Origin: Gimesia aquarii
GTDB lineage: Bacteria; Planctomycetota; Planctomycetia; Planctomycetales; Planctomycetaceae
NCBI RefSeq assembly: GCF_007748175.1
Contig: NZ_CP037422.1
Span: 1,156,528 to 1,220,527 of the forward strand
Length of the DNA: 64,000 nucleotides
Direction: 5' to 3'
A model generated the notes under the pieces. The model searched no databases and was not told the origin of the DNA. It saw only the letters and a program-made list of their open reading frames with translations. Each line of letters opens with the position of its first letter. Within the stretch, counting starts at the first letter, position 1. Shown here piece by piece: positions 27,844 to 37,484 of the stretch. Made by a program: the position numbers and the translations under genes.

Positions 27844-29265
27844 TTACTTCACGTAACCTTTAATACCAACGGGTTTCAATGTTTGAGGAAAGTCGCGAGG
27901 CTTCGTGTGAGCTTGCTGCATAATCTGCTCCATCTCCTTCAATTTTTCTGGATTTTGTTTGGCAAGATTTTTTGTTTCACCAACATCTTTTCCTAAATCA
28001 TAGAGTTCTATCGAATTTTTCATTCGGTTTTGAACAGCCTTCCAATCTCCCATCCGAAGTGCTCTCGAACGCATTTCACCTTTGGTATATTCCCAATAAA
28101 GGTATTTGTGTTTTTTCTGATTTCCCTTGCCTAACAGAGTTGGCAAAAAAGAAATCCCATCAATATCGACTCCTTTTGGAACATTAGTCCCGGTAATCTG
28201 TGCAAAGGTAGGCAGGATATCCCAAAACGCAATTTGCAGATCTGAGGTTGTTCCGGGAGCGACTTTGCCAGGCCAATTGACAACGAAAGGTACACGCAAA
28301 CCACCTTCATACATTGTTCCTTTATAACCTTTAAGTGGTGCATTTCCGTTAAAGAAGTCAGTCATGCCCTTCCAGGTGCCCCCCTGCCCGCCATTGTCTG
28401 ATGTAAAGATAATCAAAGTATTATCTCGTATTCCCATTTCTTCCAACATCTCTACGATCTCACCCACATGATCGTCTAATCGAGAGACCATCCCTGCAAA
28501 CGTTACCAACCCATCCTCTGATCCAATATAGCCAGGACGTGGATCAAGGATTTGTGTTTTAGGAAATTTCCCACGATAAGGATGCTCGGACTCTTCTGGC
28601 ACAACCAGCTCTACGTGCGGGATGATGTAGGGTAGATAAGCAAAGAAAGGTTGATTTTGATTTTTGCGAATAAAATCTTTCGCATCTTCATGGATTAAAT
28701 CATGAATGTAATTTCCCCGTTGATTATTTTCGTTTTCGGGAAGCATAACTTTTTTATCATTTCGCCATATCCAAAAGGGGTAATAAAAATGAGCATGTAC
28801 CTGGAGTAATTGTCCGGTGAATTGATCAAATCCCTGACGATTGGGATGACCTGGAGTCCCTTCGTAACCGAGCCCCCACTTTCCAAAGATGCCCGTTGCA
28901 TAGCCAGCATCTTTTAGTACTTCTGCGACGGTTTTATCTTGCTCGTAAAGTAATTGGTTCAGGTCGTTCGCGCGAATAGCAGTATGACCGGTATGTTGTC
29001 CCGTCATTAAAACGCTTCGCGAAGGCTGACAAACCATGGAACCCGCATAAGCCTGTGTGAATTTCATGCCCTCTGCTGCCAGTTGATCTATATGGGGCGT
29101 TTTGATTTTTGTTTGACCATAACACCCCAACTCAGCGTAGCCCAAATCATCGGCCATAATCAAAATGATGTTTGGTTTTTGTTTTGCATAAGCTTGTGAG
29201 ACATCTGAGGCAAACAAACTCACCCCACATAGCACTGCCAGAATAAAAAATAACCGTTGATTCAT
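27844..29265 (-). CDS. secreted sulfatase (arylsulfatase type)
   Basis: The product has 473 residues from the ATG at 29265; an in-frame TTG at 29283 is the longer option. A signal peptide covers about residues 1-25. PNIILIMADDLGYAELGCYG holds the first metal ligands. VCQPSRSVLMTG is the C-x-P-S-R motif whose Cys is converted to formylglycine, the nucleophile, by a maturase. FTSDNGGQGG supplies further ligands. It is a periplasmic or extracellular S1-type enzyme, probably removing sulfate from algal polysaccharides, which is common in planctomycetes. The exact substrate is unknown. Confidence 0.93.
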   Translation of the reverse strand: MNQRLFFILAVLCGVSLFASDVSQAYAKQKPNIILIMADDLGYAELGCYGQTKIKTPHIDQLAAEGMKFTQAYAGSMVCQPSRSVLMTGQHTGHTAIRANDLNQLLYEQDKTVAEVLKDAGYATGIFGKWGLGYEGTPGHPNRQGFDQFTGQLLQVHAHFYYPFWIWRNDKKVMLPENENNQRGNYIHDLIHEDAKDFIRKNQNQPFFAYLPYIIPHVELVVPEESEHPYRGKFPKTQILDPRPGYIGSEDGLVTFAGMVSRLDDHVGEIVEMLEEMGIRDNTLIIFTSDNGGQGGTWKGMTDFFNGNAPLKGYKGTMYEGGLRVPFVVNWPGKVAPGTTSDLQIAFWDILPTFAQITGTNVPKGVDIDGISFLPTLLGKGNQKKHKYLYWEYTKGEMRSRALRMGDWKAVQNRMKNSIELYDLGKDVGETKNLAKQNPEKLKEMEQIMQQAHTKPRDFPQTLKPVGIKGYVK

Positions 29266-29754
29266 GATGCCATAACCTTTCAATTTTTGTATTTCTTCAG
29301 TTTTTTGAAATATTTACATGTAGGAATTAATTCACTCAATTCGTTTTGGAAATAGTTTTAGATTGGGGTTGACCATATTTATTTTAACTTTTATTCTCCC
29401 CGCAACATTAGTAATCAAGCTGATGTGAAAAATTCAAGAAAACAATTCCTGGTAACATCACACCTCAGAATGACAGTTATCATTCTCTTTTTCAACCTTC
29501 AAACACATACCGGTGTCCATTGAGTGATTTCATTCTCTCAATGGAAAGATCGAGTGTCCAACGCACGGATGCCGCGGCTCCGATCTTTTTAAAAAGGAAA
29601 TAGAGCGATTTTATCTGAGGCGTAATCGTAATGAACAATCAGGCGTACAATCGCCTCCCGGAAGTGGTACAAGTCCTTTCCCCCCCTGGGCTACTGCTTC
29701 CGGGAATTTTTATGCGCTGAGCTGAATCTTTTGTAAATTGGGAATGTCGTAGAA
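29266..29754. other. 489-bp intergenic region with a string of hairpins
   Basis: It lies between glgC and the sulfatase (both minus). No protein-coding frame is convincing. The part at 29468-29712 holds several hairpins with T-runs in plus orientation, described separately; the rest (29266-29467) is AT-rich and probably includes the sulfatase promoter. Confidence 0.6.
29468..29712 (+). ncRNA. candidate structured RNA (multiple hairpins)
   Basis: Four or five stem-loops follow one another: GAATGA-CAGTTA-TCATTC (29468-29485) with TCTTTTT after it; CCATTGAG...CTCAATGG (29517-29544); AAAGATCG...CGATCTTT (29545-29588) with a T-run; AGGCG-TACAAT-CGCCT (29641-29656); and CCCGGAAG...CTTCCGGG (29657-29704), extended by five pairs including two G-U, then AATTTTTAT. 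GAGGCG at 29617-29622 can also pair with CGCCTC at 29652-29657, so two folds compete. The T-runs point to the plus strand. No known RNA family is recognised. It could instead be a 3'-UTR of glgC on the other strand. Confidence 0.35.
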
Positions 29755-30990
29755 TTAGCTCTCTCCGGGAAATCCATCCATTTTGCCAATCACAACAATT
29801 CCCGATTCGGAAACAGTAAACCCACGCCCCTTGTCTTTGGCAAGGTCATAACCGATTTCACAATTCTTGGGGATTGAAACTCCTTTATCGATGATCGCGT
29901 TTCGAATTTTCGCGTGTCTACCGATATTCACACCTGAAAACAGAATGGAATTATCGACTTCCGCCCAGCTATTAATTCGGACATTTGATGAAATGATGGA
30001 TTGACTTACGCGCCCCCCTGAAATGATCGAACCTGGGCAGACAGTACTATCCACAGCCTGCCCCACACGAGGTTTAGAGCCTTCACTTTGAGCAAAGACA
30101 AACTTTGGCGGAGGATCCGGTGGCTGATAGGATCTGATCGGCCAGGTTTGATCATACAAATTTAACTGTGGATGAACCGAGATTAGATCCATATTTGCTT
30201 CATAATAGGAATCAATAGTACCTACATCTCGCCAATAATATCCATCTCCCGTATTTTTATCCTGAAAAGGATAAGCGCGTACCAGATGATCATCGATAAT
30301 AGAAGGGATAATATTTTTTCCGAAGTCATGCGAACTATCTAACTGTGTTGCATCGTAACACAATCGTTCAAACAGAAAATTCGTATTAAACACATAGATC
30401 CCCATCGACGCCAGACTTTTATCAGGATGATTAGGCATCGAAGCTGGAGCCGCCGGTTTTTCTTCAAATTTCACGACGCGCATGTCATCATCAACGGCCA
30501 TCACTCCAAACTGGCTTGCTTCCGTTCGATCTACAGGAATACATCCAATCGTCGCTTCAGCCCCGGATTCCTTATGATCACGAATCAGTTTGGAATAATC
30601 CATCTTATAGATATGGTCACCAGAAAGGATCAGAATGTAATCTGATCTGGCACGTTCAATCGTATAAATATTCTGATAAACGGCATCCGCGGTCCCCTGA
30701 TACCACTGTTCGTCAATTCGCTGCTGTGGTGGCAAGACATCCACAAATTCATTCAGTTCACGGCAAAGAAACCGCCAACCAAGATTGATATGTCGATCGA
30801 GACTGGCCGCTTTATATTGAGTCAGAATCAAAATCCGACGTAAACCACTATTGATGCAATTGGAAAGTGTAAAATCGATAATTCGATACCCGCCTCCAAA
30901 CGGAACTGCAGGCTTCGCTCGATCTCTGGTAAGTGGTTCCAGACGAGATCCTTTACCACCTGCCAGAATCAAAGCCAACACATTTCGCAT
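29755..30990 (-). CDS. glgC: glucose-1-phosphate adenylyltransferase
   Basis: The product has 411 residues, with AAGGAG before the ATG. It makes ADP-glucose from glucose-1-phosphate and ATP, the committed step of bacterial glycogen synthesis. The N-terminus [17 protein letters not shown] is the nucleotidyltransferase loop; [15 protein letters not shown] and the later [10 protein letters not shown] and [13 protein letters not shown] are canonical, and the C-terminal quarter is a left-handed beta-helix. It is cytoplasmic and supplies glgA (13318-14829), which is not adjacent. Confidence 0.96.
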   Translation of the reverse strand: MRNVLALILAGGKGSRLEPLTRDRAKPAVPFGGGYRIIDFTLSNCINSGLRRILILTQYKAASLDRHINLGWRFLCRELNEFVDVLPPQQRIDEQWYQGTADAVYQNIYTIERARSDYILILSGDHIYKMDYSKLIRDHKESGAEATIGCIPVDRTEASQFGVMAVDDDMRVVKFEEKPAAPASMPNHPDKSLASMGIYVFNTNFLFERLCYDATQLDSSHDFGKNIIPSIIDDHLVRAYPFQDKNTGDGYYWRDVGTIDSYYEANMDLISVHPQLNLYDQTWPIRSYQPPDPPPKFVFAQSEGSKPRVGQAVDSTVCPGSIISGGRVSQSIISSNVRINSWAEVDNSILFSGVNIGRHAKIRNAIIDKGVSIPKNCEIGYDLAKDKGRGFTVSESGIVVIGKMDGFPGES

Positions 30991-31301
30991 TATTGTTCTC
31001 TCCTTATAGACATCATGATCTTCGTGAAATAATCCCTTTATTCACCAACAAGATGTTCTCTCATTTTCTTTATATGTTTTAGCATGCTTTGGTCATGAAA
31101 GGAATTCAAATTAGATCCGTTTTAATGATCTTACATTTTCTTCTAAAAATTTTGTTAAAAACACAAATTACCCATATTTTATTTCCATTTGCAAATTCAT
31201 GAAGTTCAGATTGTTTTTATGCTTCCGACTTCTCTCGGCGAATTAATCAATTTATAATTCTAAAAATTCGACTTGTATCAATCTGTTGGGAGAACGCATC
31301 C
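30991..31301. other. 311-bp divergent intergenic region
   Basis: Very AT-rich DNA between glgC (minus) and the methyltransferase (plus); it holds both promoters. The ribosome-binding sites of both genes lie at its ends. No gene, long repeat or terminator is seen. Confidence 0.5.
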
Positions 31302-31964
31302 ATGAATTCCTCTGATGAAAAATTGACCAAATCATTTTACGATCGTATCAGTCATTCTTATGACCTGATTGCAGACTCCAACGAACATGTCGCTCGTGAA
31401 AAAGGGCTTGCCGCTTTGAGTATCGTCGAAGGCGAAAAAGTCCTGGAAATAGGTTATGGAACCGGACATTCACTCGTAGCACTCGCTGAATCAGTGGGAA
31501 CAACAGGCTCTGTTTATGGAGTCGACATTTCTGATGGAATGCAGAAAGTCTCTGAAAAACGAGTCACAGAAGCGGGAGTTGCCGACCGTGTGAACCTGTC
31601 TGTAGCAATCACTCCTCCTTTGCCTTTTGAGGATCAGACATTCGATGTCGTTTCGATGAGCTTTACACTGGAGCTCTTCCCCCTGGAAACGATTCCCGCT
31701 GTTCTCGAAGAAATCAAACGTGTCCTGAAGCCAGGAGGACGTTTGGGTGTGGTTTCGATGGCCTTGCCTAAAGAAGGAGAAAAAGACAGTTTTCTGGAAA
31801 AGACCTACAAATGGATGCACCAGCATTTTCCACATATAGTTGACTGTCAGCCGATCGATGCTGTTGGTTTTCTGAAAAATGCTGGATTTTCAATCAAAGA
31901 AGAACTCGATTTGAATATCTGGACCATGCCCGTGGCAGTGCTTGTGGGAACAACGCCCACCTGA
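31302..31964 (+). CDS. class I SAM-dependent methyltransferase (UbiE/MenG-like)
   Basis: The product has 220 residues, with GGGAGAA eight bases before the ATG. VLEIGYGTGHSLVALAES is motif I, GVDISDGM motif II and LPFEDQTFDVVSMSFTLELF motif IV; LKPGGRLGVVSM is typical of the UbiE/MenG class. It is a cytoplasmic methyltransferase for a small molecule or quinone; the substrate is unknown. The permease gene follows by 55 bp on the same strand. Confidence 0.85.
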   Translation: MNSSDEKLTKSFYDRISHSYDLIADSNEHVAREKGLAALSIVEGEKVLEIGYGTGHSLVALAESVGTTGSVYGVDISDGMQKVSEKRVTEAGVADRVNLSVAITPPLPFEDQTFDVVSMSFTLELFPLETIPAVLEEIKRVLKPGGRLGVVSMALPKEGEKDSFLEKTYKWMHQHFPHIVDCQPIDAVGFLKNAGFSIKEELDLNIWTMPVAVLVGTTPT

Positions 31965-32019
31965 TCCTCATCGACTATTTCCCTCTTTCGGAACCCGCTT
32001 TATTGGGGATCAATTTTAC

Positions 32020-33456
32020 ATGCCAGCAGATCAACGGCAACCAATGGCGGTTCAGGAAGAAACAGAACGTTATCAGAAAAAACTGACACTCTGGGATACC
32101 GTGAACATCATCATTGGTATTGTGATTGGGGTTTCGATTTTTAAGGTTCCGAGTCTGGTGTTTGCCAATGCGGGATCGATTGAAGCGGGCCTGGCAGTCT
32201 GGTGCCTCGGTGGTTTTTTGATGTTAGCCGGTGCCCTCTGCTACGCTGAACTGGCTTCTGCTATGCCTGAAACCGGGGGAGATTACGTGTTTCTCTCTCG
32301 AACATATGGAACGGGTGCCGGTTTTCTCTTTGGATGGGCTCAATTTGTCGCCATCAATCCAGGTAATATCGGGATCATGTCCTACGTCTTTGCTCAATAC
32401 GCGGTCTCATTCCTGGGAGTCTCAGATGACTGGTCGGTACTGCTTGCTGCTTCATCTGTCTGCATTCTGATCTTTTTAAATTTGCTCGGACTGATGGTTG
32501 GTAAACGAGCACAAAATACACTAACGCTCGCCAAAGTCATCGGGTTGGTAGCTATCGCTTTGACTGGATTTTATCTCGGTATAAAGAATACAACCACTGT
32601 CGCATCTGCTATACCAGGTGGCTCAAATTCTACGGCTAACTTTGGTTTGGCAATGGTGTTCGTGTTGTATGCCTATGGTGGATGGAACGATGCGGCTTTC
32701 GTTGCTGCGGAAGTGAAACAACCGGGGAGAAATATTCCTAGAGCTTTGATTTCGGGAACGGTGGGAATCATGGTCATCTATCTTCTCATCAACTGTGCCT
32801 ACTTGTGGGGACTGGGTTTTGAAGGTCTGCTCAACTCACCAGCACCGGCAGCTGACTTACTGGAGCGAGCCTGGGGTACGACAGGAAAAACAGTAATCAG
32901 TCTCGTCATCATGATTTCATCCTTAGGTGCCATCAATGGCTTGATTCTGACAGGTTCGCGAGTCAACGTTCGCCTGGGAATGGACCACCAGCTGTTCGCT
33001 GCGCTGGCACGCTGGAATTATCGCGTCAACGCGCCAATCTATTCGCTCATCACACAGGGAATGATTTCAGTGAGCATGATCGTATTGATCGGAACAAAAA
33101 CCGGACAACACATACTGGAAAAACCCTTTGAACTGATTCAACATAAATTTATCAACTGGGAGAAATACGCTGGTGGCTTTGATACGCTCATCGCAGCCTC
33201 GGCGCCTCTGTTCTGGATATTTTTCTTTCTGACAGGCCTCAGCCTGATCGTCTTACGGTTCAAACTCCCTTCTCTGGAACGCCCCTTCCGCGTTCCCTTC
33301 TACCCGCTAACCCCCATTCTATTCTGCATCACCTCATTATACATGCTCTATTCCAGTCTCACTTATGCGGGAGGTCTGACCGCACTGGGATTGATCCCTG
33401 TGTTGATAGGCATTCCGCTTTATTTGATGAGCCGTGTCTCTCATAACACAAAATAA
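32020..33456 (+). CDS. APC-family amino acid permease
   Basis: The product has 478 residues from the ATG at 32020 (GGGG about 11 bases upstream); the frame opens earlier at 31942, inside the upstream gene. About twelve membrane helices are visible. VNIIIGIVIGVSIFKVP at the first helix is the APC substrate-binding break, and AELASAMPETGGDYVFL and YGGWNDAAFVAAEVKQPGRNIPRA are signature loops. It is an inner-membrane amino acid or polyamine transporter. The preceding methyltransferase may share its transcript. Confidence 0.9.
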   Translation: MPADQRQPMAVQEETERYQKKLTLWDTVNIIIGIVIGVSIFKVPSLVFANAGSIEAGLAVWCLGGFLMLAGALCYAELASAMPETGGDYVFLSRTYGTGAGFLFGWAQFVAINPGNIGIMSYVFAQYAVSFLGVSDDWSVLLAASSVCILIFLNLLGLMVGKRAQNTLTLAKVIGLVAIALTGFYLGIKNTTTVASAIPGGSNSTANFGLAMVFVLYAYGGWNDAAFVAAEVKQPGRNIPRALISGTVGIMVIYLLINCAYLWGLGFEGLLNSPAPAADLLERAWGTTGKTVISLVIMISSLGAINGLILTGSRVNVRLGMDHQLFAALARWNYRVNAPIYSLITQGMISVSMIVLIGTKTGQHILEKPFELIQHKFINWEKYAGGFDTLIAASAPLFWIFFFLTGLSLIVLRFKLPSLERPFRVPFYPLTPILFCITSLYMLYSSLTYAGGLTALGLIPVLIGIPLYLMSRVSHNTK

Positions 33457-34030
33457 CCATCAGACACGATTCAATCAAATTGGTTCCCAATATGCAGTGT
33501 TTATTTTCAACTTGAAACCATCGTGCCTCTGTCGAAACTAACTTTTTATGCGTCGCGCGCGTGAGAATTTTATTTTATAGCTGAACTGAGAGACGTATGA
33601 GAATTTGAGCACGATTAAAAAGACTAACATGACAGACTTTAAGCTTCATTCTCTAAAATCGCGTACAATATGAGCACCATTTTTCAAACCACTTTCAACG
33701 CATTTCGCGACAAGATCATGCATTACTGTTAGCCTGTCAAACAACTCTCGGATCAAAGTTCCGCCAAGGTAAAACTTGACAGACTGCTACCTTTGACGAT
33801 GATTCGTTGCAAATCAAACAATATAATTTTCAGTAATGGAACAATCATTTGAATAATAGAACTAACTAGACGAGCCTCTCACAGAGTCTCAAATCAGCAA
33901 CTTAATACTGGAGCTTTATCCTACCCGATATAACCTCAAACGAGGATGTGAAAATCAGAAAGTGGTTTAGTTTTGTGAACTGATTCTCAAATAACACGCA
34001 CTATTTATAGAAGAACCTAAAAAGTAAAAG
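33457..34030. other. 574-bp intergenic region, no gene seen
   Basis: AT-rich DNA downstream of the permease. One moderate inverted repeat is visible: CTGTCAA (33734-33740) with TTGACAG (33776-33782), extended by TAGC and GCTA. No coding frame with support and no transposase remnant were found on either strand. Confidence 0.5.
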
Positions 34031-34060
34031 AGCCCTCTGAAACCGAAGTCCCAGAGGGCT
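34031..34060 (-). terminator. rho-independent terminator after the frameshifted gene
   Basis: AGCCCTCTG and CAGAGGGCT form a 9-bp stem with a 12-base loop. On the minus strand it is followed by CTTTTACTTTTT. A very similar hairpin follows the giant gene at 54623. Confidence 0.8.
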
Positions 34061-34088
34061 TTTGAGTACTAACAAAAGAGTCAATATA

Positions 34089-34318
34089 CTAGTTGAGTAG
34101 CGGGTTATCTCCCTCGACAATTGACATGAAGAAGTCATCATATGAATTGACACAAGCAGATTTATAGATCGTCACTCCTGCTGTTCTCTCGCTTGTGATG
34201 TTATCGATCACAAACATCAACTCATATTGCGTACCTTCAGAATCCCCATATGAGGCGCTGATTGAACCACCGTCATTTTAGACGCAAACCCGAGCAATTC
34301 TTTGACTTCATAATTCAT
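34089..34318 (-). pseudogene. small protein gene (about 76 aa) with a one-base frameshift
   Basis: An ATG at 34318, with GAGGG six bases upstream, reads 14 residues (MNYEVKELLGFASK). The frame then fails at an A-run (plus-strand T4 at 34276-34279). If one A is restored, it continues NDGGSISASYGDSEGTQYE and on through 62 residues to a TAG at 34089, ending DNPLLN. The segment length of 230 bases is exactly one short of 77 codons. A terminator follows at 34031-34060, and an amidohydrolase gene lies 50 bp upstream on the same strand. No family is recognised. As it stands the product would end after 33 residues. Confidence 0.65.
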
Positions 34319-34368
34319 CAGCAACCCTCATTTGTTACTTGAAAGGGCGAAATCGGGTGGAAATTAAT

Positions 34369-35340
34369 TTATTCTCCGGGATAGCGATCCCACTGATACG
34401 CCAGTTTGGAATTTTTCCAGAAAACTTTATCTAACGCTGACTGGCCTTTGTTTTGCAAATAATCGACAAGAATTTTTTGCAGGGTGACGTAGTCGGCGGC
34501 TCGTTCTGAAACGGGCCAGTTGCTGCCGAAGATCATGCGGTCAACACCGATCTGGTTCCAGATGACGTCTAATGTAGGACGGTAATAAGCCACATCAGAG
34601 GGGACATTGTTCAGTTGATGCCGTGATGCCCCTTCGACCAGTGCAGAGATTTTGATATAGACCTGTTTTTGGTCTGACAATGATTCCATAGCCTGTTTCC
34701 ATTTGGGATCGATCTCGTCTCCTTTGATGACCACGTTACCAATATGATCGACAACGATTCGTAAGTCTGGAACTAACTTTGCAACACGGCGTGCACTCTC
34801 TAACGTCGCAGGTGGGCCATTGAGATCAACCTGGAGTCCCATATCAGCCAGCATTTTTAAATCATCGACAAACCGCGGCTGCGATAACCCAGACTGAATT
34901 AATTGATGATTGACGCGGATTCCCTTAAAAATCGGATTTTTGGAAAATCGTTTGAGATGCGTACGAAACATCGCTTCGCCGGGTGTCAATCGCCCCACGA
35001 AACCAATAATTACGGGGTTCTCTTTCACCAGATCCAATATCCATTGATTGTCATCCACCAACTTACTGGCTTCGACAACCACCGTCGCATTCACAGGTTG
35101 ATATTTTTTTAGCGCAACAAAATCTTTTGGCAATACTGTGCGATAAAGGGATGAACCTTCGCTCGGCCAGGGGACGCCTTCCGGGCGCGTGGGATCATAA
35201 AAATGCGTATGCGTATCGACGACTTTGGCGGGTAGTTTGATTGATGATTTTTTGCCTGCACTGAGACTGATTGCTGACTGAGCGGCAACCACACCTGCAG
35301 AGGCTGACTTGAGAAATGTACGACGATTGATGGCTTCCAT
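34369..35340 (-). CDS. Tat-exported amidohydrolase (TIM-barrel)
   Basis: The product has 323 residues. The N-terminus has NRRTFLKSASAGVVAA, a twin-arginine signal. The mature domain begins KVVDTHTHFYDP, the HxH metal motif of the amidohydrolase-2 family (lactonases and decarboxylases); VVDHIGN gives the next His. In the final motif GSNWPVSE an Asn stands where the family usually has Asp (GSDWP). It is probably a periplasmic hydrolase or lactonase, substrate unknown. The frameshifted small gene lies downstream. Confidence 0.88.
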   Translation of the reverse strand: MEAINRRTFLKSASAGVVAAQSAISLSAGKKSSIKLPAKVVDTHTHFYDPTRPEGVPWPSEGSSLYRTVLPKDFVALKKYQPVNATVVVEASKLVDDNQWILDLVKENPVIIGFVGRLTPGEAMFRTHLKRFSKNPIFKGIRVNHQLIQSGLSQPRFVDDLKMLADMGLQVDLNGPPATLESARRVAKLVPDLRIVVDHIGNVVIKGDEIDPKWKQAMESLSDQKQVYIKISALVEGASRHQLNNVPSDVAYYRPTLDVIWNQIGVDRMIFGSNWPVSERAADYVTLQKILVDYLQNKGQSALDKVFWKNSKLAYQWDRYPGE

Positions 35341-35694
35341 TCTGGTGTTCCTCTGTAGTAATCAAAATTTGCTCTTAAGTGAGTGATCCTATCATAACAT
35401 ACCAAAAACCTCTTAGTCTGCTATATCTATCTATTTTTACAATGAATTTTGTCTGCTCTTTTGAAATCAGAATCGCACTTCCTTTTCATTGCCTTTTTTG
35501 CTAATTTTCACGTACTACTTATCTTTACTTTAATTCTTCATATGTGATGACAATCTCGTTGCCAGGATAGGCTTCAAGCCTGTATCCAGGTTTATTGTAG
35601 CGTCTCCAAAGCTTTTTGGATCCCCGATAATTGCTTTGAAGCTGCTATGATTGAAATAGACGTGCAATAGCAAATTCAACGGACTTGAACTGTG
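35341..35694. other. 354-bp divergent intergenic region with a coding-like remnant
   Basis: It lies between the amidohydrolase (minus) and the DUF11-like gene (plus) and should hold both promoters. A minus-strand stretch at about 35525-35644 reads like the end of a protein (see separate entry). A hairpin, GGATA-GGCTT...AAGCC-TGTATCC, lies around 35565-35587. Confidence 0.5.
35525..35644 (-). pseudogene. possible C-terminal remnant of a lost gene
   Basis: Between an upstream in-frame stop and the TAA at 35525-35527, the minus strand encodes about 39 residues with a protein-like composition, including RRYNKPGYRLEAYP and NEIVITYEELK. There is no start codon or ribosome-binding site. It may be a decayed gene end or chance. 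Confidence 0.25.
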
Positions 35695-37386
35695 ATGCCC
35701 GAGTCAGATGACCAAAACTCGAGTTGGAATCGTCGTGAACCACTCGCTCCTGAGAGCGAAACGGATGAAGGCTGGCCAACGGATTTTGAAGGTCCACTGT
35801 CAGAGGAAGGGACTGAACCAGAGTCTGGTTTGAATGCCAGCAATGCTGAACTGGAAGAATTTGATTTCTCACTCAAATTTGAAGACTATGCACCTGTCTG
35901 GCTGCAAAAAATAAGGTCGTTTTTTAGTAGCGATCCTGAATGGTCTTTTGCCTCTGCTGTTGGATGTGTTGCCATTATTCTCACGGTCGTTTTGCTCCTG
36001 GCGATGCCAGAGGATAAAGTGAAACAAGTTGCCGATCGTATTACCGCACCTGAAGTCGAAATCACAAAACTGCCCGACTCTGAACCCATTGATTCACGCA
36101 TTGATGTTGAAGTTCCCTCGCCTTATGCCTGGGTCGAAGTAGGATCAGAGCCTCTGTATATCTCTTTCGGAGAGTTTCAAAAAACAATCTCCGAAGTTGT
36201 CGTCCTCGAAGAAAGACCGGAGACACCATTTAAACTACCCGAGTTCAATAAGAATCCAGAGCCAGCAACGGCTCCCGTAATTGTCATGGACGTACAAAAA
36301 ATCAGAATCATTGAAAGAGAAATTTTGGATCCGGCAATCGACGAGTCCTTTGTCCTGAAATCACAGCCCTCTCCAGTCGAAATGGAAAGCCGACTTGATC
36401 CTGCAGAACTTCTTTTGTTCGATCAAAACTGGAAGCTCTTTGATCTAGTCAGAGCAGAAACTCGAACTCAACAAACAATTCGCCCCACTCTGTATCGCGA
36501 GCGGTTTCCTGGAGGGGAACATTTACAGGTGGGTCAGGAACAACCCCTTGATCGTAGCCAACTCGACCGACTGACACGTGTGACGGCTCCTCAGCAGTCA
36601 GACCAGTTAAATATTGAAATTCGCAAACGGATACCTCAAAACGGAACCGTCCAAAATCTGCTGACTTACTCCCTCCTGGTAAAAAACCAGGGAACCAGCC
36701 CTGCCTACAATGTTCAAATCGATGAAGAACTCTCGCCTGCGACGAGTCTGGTAGATGTTTCTCCCCCCGCTGAAGTCAAACAAAATCATCTGTATTGGAA
36801 CATTGCCCGACTTGATCCTGATGAAGAGCGGGAGCTCAAGATCAAAGTCTTCCTTGATCAGGAAGGTAATGCAAAAACCAATTCCATTATCCGACTCGCG
36901 TCCAAAGTCACCGCTTCTACTGACATCTCTGCCCCTAGACTGGCAGTACAAATGACAGGTCCTGAGGTGGTAACAGAGGGAGAAATCTTTCCACTCGATT
37001 TCATCGTCAGTAATCAAGGACGAAACGACCAGCGTGGAATCGTATTAAATCTGGACCTGCCTGAAGGTCTTGAACACGCAGAAGGCCAACGACTCATGTT
37101 GAAAATTGACCAATTGGCTGTCCGTGAATCTCGTAAATTACGTGCACGCGTACGTGCGACGAAACCTGGGTTCGTCACATCACAGGCGGCTCTGGCAGCA
37201 CAAGGCGTTTCGCTGGAACAGACCTCGTTAAAACAAAAGATCGTAGAGAGAAAAACAGAACCCAAACCAACAACCTCTCAACAGACTCCTGCACAATCGA
37301 AAGTGCCTACCGAGTCATCATCACCAGCTCAGTTCTGTCCCTGCCAGCCCGTCTATCTTCCGCCGGTTATGTATCTGGTCCCCTGA
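35695..37386 (+). CDS. membrane-anchored DUF11-like protein
   Basis: The product has 563 residues from the ATG at 35695; a GTG directly before it at 35692 is also possible. An acidic N-terminus of about 80 residues faces the cytoplasm; a membrane helix (about 86-105, CVAIILTVVLLLAMP) follows; the rest is outside. The C-terminal half has repeated beta-sandwich modules of the DUF11/conserved-repeat type (YSLLVKNQGTSPAYNVQI, LDFIVSNQGRNDQRGIVLN). It ends with a Pro/Cys-rich tail, CPCQPVYLPP. Function unknown; probably a cell-envelope structural protein. Confidence 0.7.
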   Translation: MPESDDQNSSWNRREPLAPESETDEGWPTDFEGPLSEEGTEPESGLNASNAELEEFDFSLKFEDYAPVWLQKIRSFFSSDPEWSFASAVGCVAIILTVVLLLAMPEDKVKQVADRITAPEVEITKLPDSEPIDSRIDVEVPSPYAWVEVGSEPLYISFGEFQKTISEVVVLEERPETPFKLPEFNKNPEPATAPVIVMDVQKIRIIEREILDPAIDESFVLKSQPSPVEMESRLDPAELLLFDQNWKLFDLVRAETRTQQTIRPTLYRERFPGGEHLQVGQEQPLDRSQLDRLTRVTAPQQSDQLNIEIRKRIPQNGTVQNLLTYSLLVKNQGTSPAYNVQIDEELSPATSLVDVSPPAEVKQNHLYWNIARLDPDEERELKIKVFLDQEGNAKTNSIIRLASKVTASTDISAPRLAVQMTGPEVVTEGEIFPLDFIVSNQGRNDQRGIVLNLDLPEGLEHAEGQRLMLKIDQLAVRESRKLRARVRATKPGFVTSQAALAAQGVSLEQTSLKQKIVERKTEPKPTTSQQTPAQSKVPTESSSPAQFCPCQPVYLPPVMYLVP

Positions 37387-37484
37387 TGGCACCTTGAGTT
37401 GAATCACTCTTCCACATTCGGTTACCATCGAAAGAACACTATTTCGTTTGAATACCGTATTGCAGAATCGTGGAGAGAACCACC

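Noticed and set aside
33457-34030. Hidden mobile element remnant in the longest permease-side gap
   Set aside because: No transposase-like frame, terminal repeats or target duplication could be found.
34270-34285. Programmed frameshift signal in the small gene
   Set aside because: The sequence TCTAAAATG is not a canonical slippery heptamer and no pseudoknot is evident, so a simple one-base loss is preferred.
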